Assembly: GCA_014529385.2 (NCBI GenBank)
Contig: CM043962.1
Location: 126,942,970-127,006,969, forward strand
Source of the DNA: Adiantum capillus-veneris
Taxonomy: Eukaryota > Streptophyta > Polypodiopsida > Polypodiales > Pteridaceae
Direction of reading: 5' to 3'
DNA: 64,000 nucleotides
A program made the position numbers and the translations under genes. Position 1 is the stretch's first letter. Each line of letters starts with the position of its first letter. The notes under the pieces were generated by a model, which was given only the letters and a program-made list of their open reading frames with translations, had not been told where the DNA came from and made no database searches. Positions 11,701-21,978 of this stretch are shown here, piece after piece.

Positions 11701-12204
11701 GTGTAGGTATTTTTCTTCTCAGTGTACACCTTGACATCATCTCTTCCTTTAGTTACACTATGCCCCTTGTTGGAGAGGTCTAGTGCATCTGCTACAACTT
11801 GCTCGATGATGACTATTTCTGTTTTTGGCCTGCCTTGCAGATCGGTTACTCTGGCCACTCCATCTTGCTTTATTGTTGTCACAAATTCCTAGACTCTCTT
11901 TATGTCAACCCCCGCGGGCATTACTTCAAAGTAATTGTGAAGATCAATCTTTTCCAAGTACCCGGCCATCTTGCTTCTTACAAACTCATTGAGTTCCCGC
12001 GGTAGCATTGGTAGCTCGATCACATTCCCTTCAGTGTCAATGAACACTCCTTGGTAGATCTTTAGGTCGTTGGACTCTAGCAGATCTTCTTGGATCCATG
12101 TGCTGGTGGGCTTTAGTGCTCCTTCTGGACGAAGGGCTCCACTTCTTCTAGGTAATCCTTAATGGTCATTCTTTTCTTCTTTGCCGATGACTTTGCGGCT
12201 GCCA
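8787..12204 (-). pseudogene. large coiled-coil ORF downstream of pol, element II copy (aORF)
   Basis: About 1,140 codons from an ATG at 12204 (MAAAKSSAKKKRMTIKDYL) to a stop at 8789-8787, with several stops and frameshifts. The N-terminal third contains GELITKVIYGALHA and HPPSQNDWLRLKED. The central third (11258-9600) is a highly charged Glu/Lys/Arg/Gln coiled coil. The C-terminal domain contains PKWRKAWLPEYPQYLIHLVE, TWLNY, GERISVQYMVKTL and PSYHLQAFEEAFYTGFF. It ends about 40 bp before the PPT, so it occupies the position used by env-like or additional ORFs. No membrane segment or signal peptide is visible. Elements III and IV carry diverged copies with the same order of domains. The function is unknown; a coiled-coil structural or particle-associated role is speculation. 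Confidence 0.75.
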
Positions 12205-12370
12205 TAGATCCTGTTGCACTCAGTAGTCCGAAGTTAGCGTTTTTTCCATATTAGCTGAGAAACTGAGTTTTATCTATCCAAAAGACTTGAAAATTGAAAA
12301 TAAAGCTTAAAAGGAACTTGTGAAACTATGCATGTGCTCACAGTGCAATTCTGGCAAAAAATTTTCCTCT

Positions 12371-12393
12371 AGACATCCTACGCGTAGGATTCT
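12371..12393. repeat. palindrome, family 1, copy 5
   Basis: Arms AGACATCCTA and TAGGAT(.)TCT with loop CGCG; one base is missing from the right arm. It lies in the spacer upstream of the aORF of element II. Confidence 0.85.
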
Positions 12394-12654
12394 TTTTCAT
12401 CAGAATTGGGTGATACTTGACATGCTGGTAGTCCTTGACCTATGGAACATGGCTATGTGATTGGATATGAATTTGGGCATCAAAAAGTGGATTTTTTGGG
12501 CTGATTCAGGCTTTAGGTCACAAATTGGGTAGAAAGATCATAACAAGTAGCAAGTGATGTCCAAATGGGTTGAAAATTGATATATGGGCTCATTGCACCA
12601 TGGTATTGGCTCCCATGATGTCACTCTTTGCACAGAAGGTCTAAATTATGCTGG

Positions 12655-12678
12655 AGACATCTTACGCGTAGGATGTCT
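12655..12678. repeat. palindrome, family 1, copy 6
   Basis: Arms AGACATCTTA and TAGGATGTCT with loop CGCG; one mismatch in the left arm. It lies 284 bp from copy 5. Confidence 0.88.
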
Positions 12679-12953
12679 ATTTCATCAAAATGGCAGGATT
12701 TGTTTTGTGGGTAGTCCTTGGCCTATGGAACATGGCTATGCTCTTGGATTTGGATTTGGACAAGGATTGATGCTTGTAAGAGCCTGTGTAGTGTTTTTTT
12801 TGGGCTCAAAAAGTGTATCTTGAAGGTGTTGGGAGTCAAAAATGATTAGAATGGCTTCAAAATTGGTATATGAGCTCTTGAAGATGATGTGATTGGATCT
12901 GGAATGGATAAACATCCTCTGTAGGCCAAAAATGTAGGCCAAAAATGTCAAAT

Positions 12954-12977
12954 AGACATCCTATGCGTAGGATGTCT
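12954..12977. repeat. palindrome, family 1, copy 7
   Basis: Perfect 10-bp arms with loop TGCG, identical to copy 2 in the element I leader 6.3 kb away. It lies 299 bp from copy 6. Confidence 0.9.
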
Positions 12978-13184
12978 ACTTCACCAAATTTTGCAGGTGA
13001 GTACATAGATGGATTGGTTATGTGCTTGTGAATGTGTTGTGCAAGTTTCATGTGATTTGGACAAGATTTGGTAGGTCTATGGCCCCTTATTGCCTCTATG
13101 CTCTAACTTTGTGTTTTTTCATGCATATGAGGTCAATTCCTATAGGAAAATATGTGCAAAAGGAATGTATCAAAATTCTATCCA

Positions 13185-13204
13185 ACATGGATTGCGATCC
13201 ATGT
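13185..13204. repeat. palindrome, family 2, copy 1
   Basis: ACATGGAT and ATCCATGT arms around TGCG. The sequence is unrelated to family 1 but has the same size and the same purine-pyrimidine loop style. Confidence 0.8.
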
Positions 13205-13456
13205 ACGTTTTTGCTCAATCAAGGCAAAAACCTGGTTATCTGACCGAGTATGTTTAAGAACACCAAGCCATGAAGTTTCATGCCATTTGAATCCCAAAAT
13301 CCACTTCAAAATGCCAAAATCTCTAAGTCTGCAAAAGTTTTCCAAAATTTAGTCCAAGTGTCAAACCAGTGATCCAAATCCCAAAATTTTTGGACCAAGG
13401 CATCATATAGATGAACCCTACTAGATGGTATTATCAGATTTCCAAAATGTTTCCCA

Positions 13457-13476
13457 ACATGGATCGCGATCCATGT
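13457..13476. repeat. palindrome, family 2, copy 2
   Basis: Perfect palindrome with ACATGGAT and ATCCATGT arms and a self-complementary CGCG centre, 272 bp from copy 1. Both are preceded by a similar ATTCTATCCA / ATGTTTCCCA context. Confidence 0.85.
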
Positions 13477-13570
13477 ACCTCAAACCCTAAATCCAAAGAA
13501 AATTGCTTAGTAACATCTCCATATGCCCATGAACAACTTCCTCAAGTTAGAATTTCAAAATTCTTCCAGA

Positions 13571-13589
13571 CCTGGATCATGATCCATGC
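13571..13589. repeat. palindrome, family 2, copy 3 (degenerate)
   Basis: Arms CCTGGATC and GATCCATG around AT, with one mismatch. It is the last palindrome before the start of the aORF of element III. Confidence 0.65.
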
Positions 13590-13788
13590 TTTTTTTTTTG
13601 CCAAAATTCATCTGTTACATTACCTCCTTGTGCCTATAGTAATCCTAGATGCATTGGTGAAATTTGGTCAAATTTGGGGTAGTTTTGACAAAGTTATGTT
13701 CAATTTTCATTTTATGGTCAAGTTTACACTTTCCAACAATTCTGATGAATGGCTAAAACCTATTTTCCATGCTAAAATTGACAACAGG

Positions 13789-16700
13789 ATGTCTTGAAGG
13801 AAAACACAAAGGGAATGGAATGATGCACCCTATGAGATAACAGATATCTCCTCAAATGAGAAAGCTCACATCATTGAACAGGTACTTGAAGCCATTTCGG
13901 CTAACATCTTCATCGGAAGGTTTCAGGCAGTAGACAGAGAAATAGTAAAGGCCACAATCTTTCCATGGGAAATGTGGACATTGCATCAAAAGCCAGAAGT
14001 GCAAGCAGGGGGCAAGTGCCTACAATTAGATAGCTTCTTACGATTGCCTCCTTGGGGAACGGACTTCACACAAGCTGATGAGCTCATAAGTTCCATTCAG
14101 TACAATGGTGAAGCAACTCTGACCGAGAAAGATGGGGCAATCGTCAAGGTACACAACGGAAATTATCAATGAAGCCCTCCACCTGCCCGCAAGGGACACA
14201 CAATCTTCTGCAAAAGACAAAGGCAATAGATAATGATAAAGCCTTCTTGAAGCAACAAGGCCACAAGCTGATGTATCAAGACCTGATATACTAAGAAACT
14301 AAACTGCCATTGTGCCTTATATCGCAACATTTCAAGGTGCAGAAGCTAACCAAATATACAGAACCTTTATTGCACATGGCCGTGGTAATGGCAATGGGCT
14401 GGGCTGAAGGCAGGGTGGTCAGTTGCAATTACGGCAATTATCTTCTTGACACTATTGTTGAAGCAAACCTAAAAGGGAGTCAAAGAAGCAAAGCTTACAT
14501 AAACGGGGGAACCAATGCGACACGTATTGCCTATGAGGCACTGGGGATGATCGAGGATCTACCACCTACCGAAGCGTAGATAGATCTGATCCATAGATAT
14601 AAAAGAGCTGTAAAACCCGTGGCAGGATCCTTCACAAGGCCAAGACCAGAAGTTAAGCAGACAAGGCAGAGTGCACCTTTAAAAGATTTTGCAGCGAAAA
14701 GATAGAGTCAGATGCTCAAAGCAGCCAAGAAGTGGGGTCCCAGTAGAGAGATAGTCCTTCCGAGTACCAATCTTCAGAGGAGGAGAACGACAACCAATAC
14801 ACCCTTGGATATACACGATTGCAAAAGAAAGCTGTGCATGTGGCAGAGGCTATTCCCATTACACAGGCTAAGAGAACAACGGAAGAAGCTCATGCATTGA
14901 GGAAAAGGCTCCGCCAACAAAAAAATGATGAAAAACAAACCCAAGGAACAAAAGCCGATGACAAGAAAGAGGAGGAAGATGCAGAAAATATTCCACTGCT
15001 ACACAGGCAAACAACTGCTTTAGAAAGGATCAAGCAGCATAAGAGGTAGGAAGCTGAAGAAAAACCGAAGATTGCCAGCGCCATGCGGCAGCAAATTCAT
15101 AATGAACTCAAGCAAAAAATGGAGCAAAGAGAAAAAGAATAATCCAAGAAGCCACGCGTCAATGACCAAGAATCATCCGACAAAACTAATCGAAGCAAAA
15201 AAGAGGGAAATAACTCGCAAGGGGGGGGAACAACAAAACACACAGGACCAGCAAGGTCACGACTTTGGTTCGCCCAAGTACACGGGGACACCTCCAGAGA
15301 TTGCGGAAACAGGGGAAGATAAAACTGAAGGCTTGCCAAAGCAAGGAGCGAAGGAAAAGCAAACAAGACTAAAAGTAGATCAAGAAACAGATCCCACTAC
15401 AACCTCCATTGCTCTAGAAGATCAGAAGAGGAAAGAAAACGAATGAGACTGAACAATCGAATCAGGGCCAAAAAAGCCAGCAGAGGCCACGATCGCCTCC
15501 ATCACAAGCAGCAATGGAGGAAGGCACAGAGATAGTCAAGTCCTTTGACATTGATGCTCATTTAGAGCAGAGCAAGCTGCAGTTTCAATGTCAAAGGCCT
15601 CTTTACAACCTACAAGATCTAGAGCTAGAAGATACAAAGAAAGAAGCATCTAAGACAGCAGCAGAGTCCTTGCAGCTCAAGCAAAAAATAGAGACACTAG
15701 AGAAGGCACAACTCGAGGTACAATCGGAGTTGCAAAGAGGAAAAGAAAATGCAGCCTACTATTACAAGGAGGTGCAACAGTTTAACGAGGCAAACTCCAC
15801 ATTGCAAGTCGAGCAGCAACGTCTTGAGGAGGAGCTCACCAAAGAAAGAGAACAAAGTGAGAAGCTGCAAAGCTCGTATGCTGTGGTGAGTAGATCTCTA
15901 ACTCAGCTTTTGGCCATACAAGAGATCCCCTCCTCCTCAATGACGACTGTAGGATCTGCCTCCTGAAATCAAGAAATCAAAGAATTGAAAGAAGCCCTGA
16001 ATCAAGAAAAATATGACAAACAGATCATGACGAAAGGTCATAGGGCCCTACAACAAGACAAGGACGTGGAAATCGAAGAATTAAAAAGGCAGTTGGCTGA
16101 GGCAAGAGGGGACTTAGCAACTCTCAGAGCCAATCAGATAAAGCATCAGTAGGCCCCGGTGGAATTTGAGTAGGAGGGAGGATTTGAACCGTCCACGTCT
16201 GAGGCTCATCAAATAGAAGTGCCCACTACTAGCATAGGAAAAGAACGCAGGAATCTACAGATCCAGCCACGACATCCAATTTGGAGTCGGCCAAAGATGA
16301 AATTCAACGCTGGATGTCAGAAGTAAAATATCCCTTACACAAAGCTTATATGCAGTATGAACTGAAAGTGCTAGAGTCAGCTACCCTCCTCATGATTACT
16401 CCAGATGAGGTGGTGAAGAATCTTGGGCATGAGATGATCACCCTACCACTGATTGCGCAAGAGGTTAGATTATGGCAGCAAAAGATGCTCCCCAAACTCG
16501 AACCAAACAGCAGAGGGGACTACAAGGAGGTTCCTGTTATGACACTTCAGATTTAAACAATCATAGATAATCTACCCCTCTGGCAAAAGAAATGGTTTGA
16601 TCAGAGGCCAACAAATAAAACCTATTATAGGAATGCTTCCTAGCATCTCAGGATCGACCCCACTTATTGTCCCATCAACAGACGGCGATCCTGAGATAGT

Positions 16701-17231
16701 TTTATATTTGGCAAAGCAAAAGACCGATAGTGCTAAACTACCCAGTAATCACAAAACCTCTCAATAACAACCCACCATCCAAGCAGTACATGGTTCAAAC
16801 TCTAAAAGATCCCAAATCTCGCCTGTCAAATGCTTATAAAGATTGCCAAGATGCTCATCACCTCCATTGTAGCTTTCAACAATATCGAAGCAGTAGAGCA
16901 TCCCTGGAAAATCTTTGTTGAAGGCAAGTGAGGCATTTGGTGGAATATGGAGACAGAATTCCCAAGCAGGAATGTCATCATGGGATTATATGCAACAGTC
17001 ATGTTTCTGCCCTCTCATTACATGCAGACCTTTGAAGAGGCTTTCATGATAGGCTTCTTCGAAGTGAACTCTTCCATATTCAATCCCATGACAAAAGATC
17101 TGCCAGCCCGCCACATTGTCTACCAAAGTACCCTCAGTAATAATCCCTTCAGAGAGCTGACCACCAAAGTCGAGATTGAAGAAAGAGCTCAGAAGTTAAG
17201 AAATCTCACTGCAACGCTCGAGAGAAAGTAG
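13789..17231 (+). pseudogene. large coiled-coil ORF downstream of pol, element III copy (aORF)
   Basis: About 1,147 codons from an ATG at 13789 to a TAG at 17229-17231. The length nearly equals the element II copy although the sequence is strongly diverged. The third codon is TGA, and further stops and frameshifts follow. The N-terminal part has IEQVLEAISANIFIGRFQ and PLLHMAVVMAMGWAEG, the counterpart of the element II and IV N-terminal domain. From 14,800 to 16,150 the translation is charged coiled coil (for example LQLKQKIETLEKAQLEVQS). The C-terminal domain shows WQKKWFDQRP, then MVQTLKDP and PSHYMQTFEEAFMIGFF. It is followed by the TRIM insertion and then by PPT and LTR, confirming its location at the 3' end of the element. 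No catalytic motif is seen. Confidence 0.72.
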
Positions 17232-17234
17232 TAG

Positions 17235-17239
17235 ACTAG
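17235..17239. repeat. target-site duplication of the TRIM, left copy
   Basis: ACTAG directly before the TG of the left LTR; it is repeated exactly at 18775-18779. Confidence 0.9.
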
Positions 17240-17456
17240 TGTTAACCCTCACGGCTCACAGACACCCTATCACCTACGACGGACGTTCTAACCTAGGGCG
17301 GACATTGTATTATGTATTTGGTAGAGTCAGGTACCGGGCTTGTCGGTCCAATAGGAAAAGGGTAAGAGTGATCACCGATGAGAGGTGCACTCTAACTGGA
17401 ACATTCAAGGGATTAGTTGGCTAAGCATGGGCGCCCAAGTGTGAATGGGGCGAGCT

Positions 17457-17466
17457 CATATAAAAG
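17457..17466 (+). promoter_or_regulatory. TATA box of TRIM left LTR
   Basis: CATATAAAAG, conserved in the right LTR at 18341-18350, about 120-130 bp before the GA array. Confidence 0.65.
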
Positions 17467-17555
17467 TCAACTAAACCTAAAATCCACTCATTCTCTCATT
17501 TGTGCAATAGAAGAGTGCTCTTGCTCCATCTCCATCTTCTTCTTCTTCATCTCCT

Positions 17556-17702
<147 letters not shown>

Positions 17703-17918
17703 ATTGCAACGACGGCACGGCGGCGGCGAAGCGGTGGCTCCTTCTTCTTCGCGGCGAGGAATCCTCCACGAAGCAAGCGTAGAGCGGTGAGTGACACACC
17801 ATCGCCTTCTTTGAGCTTACTAGTTTAGGCTTGTTGTGTGCTTGGAGCCATTTGTGGCTCGCACACGTTGTATCGGCAAGTTCCTTGCATTGACACGTGC
17901 GACATACGTGCACATTTT

Positions 17919-17936
17919 TGGCGCCGCTGCAATCAA
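17919..17936 (+). promoter_or_regulatory. TRIM primer binding site
   Basis: TGGCGCCGCTGCAATCAA, five bases after the left LTR. The first 11 bases match the PBS of gypsy element I (7798-7781). Confidence 0.8.
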
Positions 17937-18110
17937 TTTGTCTGCCTAAAACTACATATACTTTTTAATCGCTTATGAGAATGCAATTACTGTGCCAATG
18001 TTGTTTGATTTTGCAGTGACTGAAGAAGGCTAAGGACATTCATCTCAAATGCTCTTCCACCTCGACGAACGAGCTTCAACTCAATAGATTCCGAGGACGG
18101 AATCTACATC

Positions 18111-18123
18111 AGGAAGGGGGGCA
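18111..18123 (+). promoter_or_regulatory. TRIM polypurine tract
   Basis: AGGAAGGGGGGCA immediately before the TG of the right LTR. The core matches the PPT of element III at about 18815. Confidence 0.85.
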
Positions 18124-18458
18124 TGTTAACCCTCATGGCTCACGGACACCCTATCACCTACGACGGACGTTCTAACCTACGGCGGACATTGTATTATTTA
18201 TTTGGTAGAGTCAGGTACCGGGCTTGTCGGTCCAATAGGAAAAGGGTAAGAGTGATCGCCGATGAGAGGCGCACTCTAACTGGAACATTCAAGGGATTAG
18301 TTGGCTAAGCATGGGCGCCCAAGTGTGAATGGGGCGAGCTCATATAAAAGTCAACTAAACCTAAAATCCACTCATTCTCTCATTTGTGCAATAGAAGAGT
18401 GCTCTTGCTCCATCTCCATCTTCTTCTTCTTCATCTCCTTGTGTGTGTGTGTGTGTGT

Positions 18459-18535
<77 letters not shown>

Positions 18536-18774
18536 CGATCGAGCATTGCGACGACGGCACGGCGGCTGCGAAGCGGTTGAGCGCGGCGAAGCGGCGGCTC
18601 CTTCTTCTTCGCGGCGAGGAATCCTCCACGAAGCAAGCGTAGAGCGGTGAGTGACACACCATCGCCTTCTTTGAGCTTACTAGTTTAGGCTTGTTGTGTG
18701 CTTGGAGCCATTTGTGGCTCGCACATAGTGTATCGGAAAGTTCCTTGCATTGACACGCGCGACATACGCACACA
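18124..18774 (+). repeat. TRIM right LTR
   Basis: 651 bp, starts TGTTAACCCTCA and ends CGCACACA. It aligns with the left LTR over its whole length with a scatter of substitutions, a shorter GA array and a short insertion after the array. A TATA box lies at 18341-18350. Confidence 0.9.
18463..18533 (+). repeat. (GA)n microsatellite in TRIM right LTR
   Basis: About 35 GA units at the position homologous to 17589-17701. Confidence 0.97.
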
Positions 18775-18779
18775 ACTAG
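18775..18779. repeat. target-site duplication of the TRIM, right copy
   Basis: ACTAG, identical to 17235-17239. The sequence that follows resumes element III. Confidence 0.9.
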
Positions 18780-18812
18780 CTCAGAGATGGCTTGCACGAG
18801 GACGTGCAATAA

Positions 18813-18827
18813 ATAGGAAGGGGGGAA
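18813..18827 (+). promoter_or_regulatory. polypurine tract of element III
   Basis: A purine run with the core AGGAAGGGGGGAA directly before the TG of the LTR at 18828. It places the aORF immediately 5' of the 3' LTR once the TRIM is removed. Confidence 0.8.
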
Positions 18828-19721
18828 TGTTGGTGGATACAGTGGATACAGGCGTATGCACACCAAACCCTGTAAACACTACTCGATTTTTTGAAGAATG
18901 CCATGTAATTCAGTCTATGATGATTTGTAATTATGATGTAATTTGACAATACCATCTCAACCTCTCTGAGTCTACACCCTTGTAAGTGGCCAGATGGTAG
19001 TGGGAAATCTCCCTTAACTTTTAAGTCAAAACCCTTAGTTTTGAACAAAAGAGATATCATTAGCTTGAAGATAAAAAAAAACGTGCACTATGGGAGTCTC
19101 TTACTGCTACAAGTTGTAATCCTCTTTTCTCGTGGACTGGTAATCAGAATTCACTTCCGAATAGCACATTTCGTTCCTTGTCTCCTGCTCTACAATCTAA
19201 GTGTAATCATTTTCAATTCTGTTGTGATTTGCGACTCTTTTTTTGTGAGCTAAATGCATTGATTTGAAGGTTAAAATGGTTGTTTTTTGATGTCTTGACC
19301 ATGGATAAGTGTTTCTATGCTTAAGGAGGACCTTTCCGAGTACTTTTGTTTCAGCTTTTTGCACATTTTTTGTGATGGATTGTGATTTACGTACCTTCCC
19401 AGATGGTGACAAAACTTGGTAGGATTGAGCCCTTACGTGTTGTGATACCTCTCCTTAAGTTCCACTGCATTCCAAATTCATTTGGATGCCGAAATGGCAT
19501 GATGACCTAGGGCGGTGCGATTGAATGCATACTGATTGTGTGACTAGGAAGTGGTTGATTTGCCTTTGTAGTAGATTGAGGAGCTCTCTTAGTTCACTTT
19601 GGTGAGATTGACACTCTTATTAAGTCTCCATTCCCCATCTCGAGTCGCTTCGTTGCATATTGACATTATGTTAGTACAAAAGAGCTATGTTGCAGACGTC
19701 CGTCGCGGTGACCCGCTAACA
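18828..19721 (+). repeat. 3' LTR of gypsy element III
   Basis: About 894 bp, starting TGTTGGTGGATACAG and ending near GACCCGCTAACA. The U5 end carries ACGTCCGTCGCGG, shared with the LTR of element I, which supports a common clade. The last few bases are ambiguous because AACA is repeated. No PBS follows, so this is the right end of element III. Its gag-pol half is absent from the window. Confidence 0.75.
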
Positions 19722-20457
19722 ACATACTAAAACGAGCGGAGTACGGTAAGACACCAAAGGTAATTGATATCATATATCAGCAACCACACACACAATGCGT
19801 TTTCAATAATAAAAACACATACAATGTCTTGTATGCCTGGTTATACAAACAATCCATGTAGGTAATCTCCATTTGCATAAAAAGCGCATGATGAGTAGCG
19901 ATTGTATATAACAGAATCACACACAAGGATTGGGGTACACAAGAAGGATAATCCGGAAGCATTTACACACACATAAGAAGTTAAGGAAGATAAGTCAATA
20001 GCCACCATCACAAGGGTAGCACGGGTATGGTGATGTTGCATCAGAAAGATAATGAGAAAATAGTCTTTGTTCATGGTCATAAACACATAGACGGAAAAAA
20101 TCGGTTTTGAGTCCACACACATAGGCATATACAATTTTGAGTCCACACACATAGGCATATACACAAGAAATGTTTCACAGATGCACATGCAACAGACAAT
20201 AGACAAATATACGAGTAGTATAACATTTAAAAGAAAAAACAAGCATGACCATAAAGCTAGTAACCAACAAAAATATGTATCATTTGAAGGGCATAGCAAT
20301 GACGGGGTGCAGTACTTTGGATAATAAGCATACACAAGAGAAGTAACATAGATGGCGACGACATGCAATAACCAGGTAATGTGATACAAAAACCTCTACT
20401 GATAAATAAGTTTCCTTTGATGTTTATGAATTATAACAAAGATGTTCAATTATGAGT
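19722..20457. other. stretch without recognised feature
   Basis: AT-rich sequence. A 30-bp direct duplication occurs at 20105-20134 and 20135-20164. A minus-strand open frame of 182 codons crosses it, but its translation is a hydrophobic, low-complexity product with no family resemblance. Confidence 0.4.
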
Positions 20458-21115
20458 TTTTCCTTTTTTAAAAGAAGCATTCGAACTCAAAGAAGTCTCA
20501 TAAAGGTGGGCTAGGTAGTATAAATATGGATAAGGATATGATACATGTGATATGACAACCTCTTATGAGGGCACATGTCAATGTATACGGCTGGCTTTTT
20601 TTGAAAAAAGAGTGATAATACAAACAAAATGCTGCCAAAATTTGTACAAAGTGTAGACACTTATAAGGAAATTGGTTTAAAAAGAAAATTGTATATAACA
20701 TAGATTGCAGCAATTGGGGGATTCATACATAGTTGGGGCATCAGGTAGGTCTAGTACAAAATAATATACCATACAAATATGAACTATTACAGAGGTATTA
20801 AGTTTTATGTTTTCCTTTTTGAAAGCATTTGAATTTAAAGAAGTCTCATATAAGTTTGCTAGGTGGTATAAAAATGGATAAGGATATGACACGGTTGTTA
20901 CGAAAACCTCCTGTGAGGGTACAAGTCAATGTGTACGAATGTCTTTTTTAAAAAAAGAGGGATATTACAAACAAAATGCTGCAAATTTTTTTATAAATTA
21001 TAGAAACTTATAAAGAAAATTAGTTTAAAAGGTAAATACCATAGACTAAAGCAATTAAGAAATTCATACACATGTAGTTGGGGCAACAGGCACTCTAGTA
21101 CATAAAAATATTAAC
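20458..21115 (+). repeat. tandem duplication of about 350 bp
   Basis: The segment starting TTTCCTTTTTTAAAAGAAGC recurs 354 bp later in worn form, with the same landmarks in order: GAAGTCTCATA, ATGGATAAGGATATGA, ACAAACAAAATGCTGC, CATAGTTGGGGCA/GTAGTTGGGGCAAC. It directly precedes the exon-2-like segment at 21146 and is probably intron sequence of that repeated unit. Confidence 0.75.
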
Positions 21116-21145
21116 CAAATGTGTGTATGTATTTCTGACAAACAG

Positions 21146-21364
21146 GGATACCGACAGACAGCTAGGATGAGCATCACTCGGGACATGTTTAAACTACAAC
21201 AAATTCAGATCAAGTTCATGGCTGCACATAATAGGCAAAAGAAAACCAAGCCAACAGCAATTAAGGACCCCATTTCCAAACCATGTAAACCTATAAAACT
21301 TTTCAAAGACCGCAATAGATCCTACTTACATAGACGAGCTAAAGAAAACATAGTATATGTTTAG
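21146..21364 (+). CDS. exon-2-like basic peptide, unit Z
   Basis: An acceptor-like CAG at 21143-21145 is followed by an open frame of about 72 codons starting GYRQTARMSITRDMFK and ending in TAG. The peptide is rich in Lys and Arg. It shares R-x-TARMS-x-T near its start and a basic, Pro-rich middle with the exons at 23370 and 35499, but it is strongly diverged. About 300 bp after the stop an (AC)n array begins, the same arrangement as in the other copies. The function is unknown. The exon nature is inferred from the acceptor and the copies, not proven. Confidence 0.5.
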   Translation, partial: GYRQTARMSITRDMFKLQQIQIKFMAAHNRQKKTKPTAIKDPISKPCKPIKLFKDRNRSYLHRRAKENIVYV

Positions 21365-21665
21365 GAGTATGGTTGGGGTTTGGGATGTGATAGCGATAAC
21401 AAGCAGTGGGGATTGCTTGATATACCTATCACCAATTTAGTACAAATTAGTTCTAATTAATTGTACTTGTGGTTGGTTGGCAGGTAAATATCCCTGCTTT
21501 CATCTGATAGGAGTTCCGGATTAAACTCCTACTTTGTCATGTATCAAAGTATCTTGTAATGAATCTTATCTCAAGAAATTCTTCTTTGTCTTTTACACAA
21601 TATATTTTTTGCAAACAATATTAAAGTCTCTCAGTATATGATTCTGAATGATGGGATTTTAAATT

Positions 21666-21668
<3 letters not shown>

Positions 21669-21707
<39 letters not shown>
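21669..21707 (+). repeat. (AC)n microsatellite, end of unit Z
   Basis: About 19 AC units. It lies 305 bp after the exon 2 stop of unit Z, comparable with 383 bp in unit A and 367 bp in unit B. Confidence 0.95.
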
Positions 21708-21708
<1 letters not shown>

Positions 21709-21978
21709 TCTCCATGATGTATTATTTTACCTAAGGGAGCTCTCCTTGGGAATAATTGCAGCCTTGCCATGACTTATGAAATTCTTAAGTTTAAAAATTT
21801 GATTAAGTAGTGGGTTGGTGTAGCTTTTAAACCAAATGAAAGGGGCTTACTTTGTGGTTGGTGGCCTCTTTAGTGCGCATGGGTGAGGTTGAACCTCTGG
21901 CCGCGCATTCTTACCTCTCGGACTGTTACGACTGTGCACCTTGGGCCTCAATGTGCAGACGGGCTCCACCCGACAGCT

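Larger units (their letters stand above)
12205..13788. other. palindrome-bearing spacer at the head-to-head junction of elements II and III
   Basis: 1.6 kb without a credible gene. The left half holds three family-1 palindromes spaced about 290 bp apart, each followed by a similar TTCATCA-type context and a reappearing GGCCTATGGAACATGGCTATG-like segment, so it is a worn tandem repeat. The right half holds three family-2 palindromes. Because aORF II reads left and aORF III reads right, the junction of the two elements must lie here, probably near 13.0-13.15 kb. I could not find its exact point. Confidence 0.6.

Noticed and set aside
8787-12204. The coiled-coil ORF as an envelope protein.
   Set aside because: The position fits, but there is no signal peptide, transmembrane segment, cleavage site or cysteine pattern in any of the three copies.
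6388-13589. Spaced palindromic repeats as a CRISPR-like array.
   Set aside because: Spacing of hundreds of bp, a plant transposon context, no cas genes, and variable loops. They belong to retrotransposon spacers.
19841-20389. Minus-strand ORF of 182 codons with many hydrophobic residues.
   Set aside because: Low-complexity AT-rich sequence, includes a 30-bp direct duplication, no family match and no supporting signals.
21146-21200. Similarity of RQTARMS in exon 2 to the histone H3 tail motif (QTARKS), suggesting a histone mimic.
   Set aside because: Only five or six residues agree, the other copies read RLTARMS, and the rest of the peptide is unlike H3. It is too short to support mimicry.
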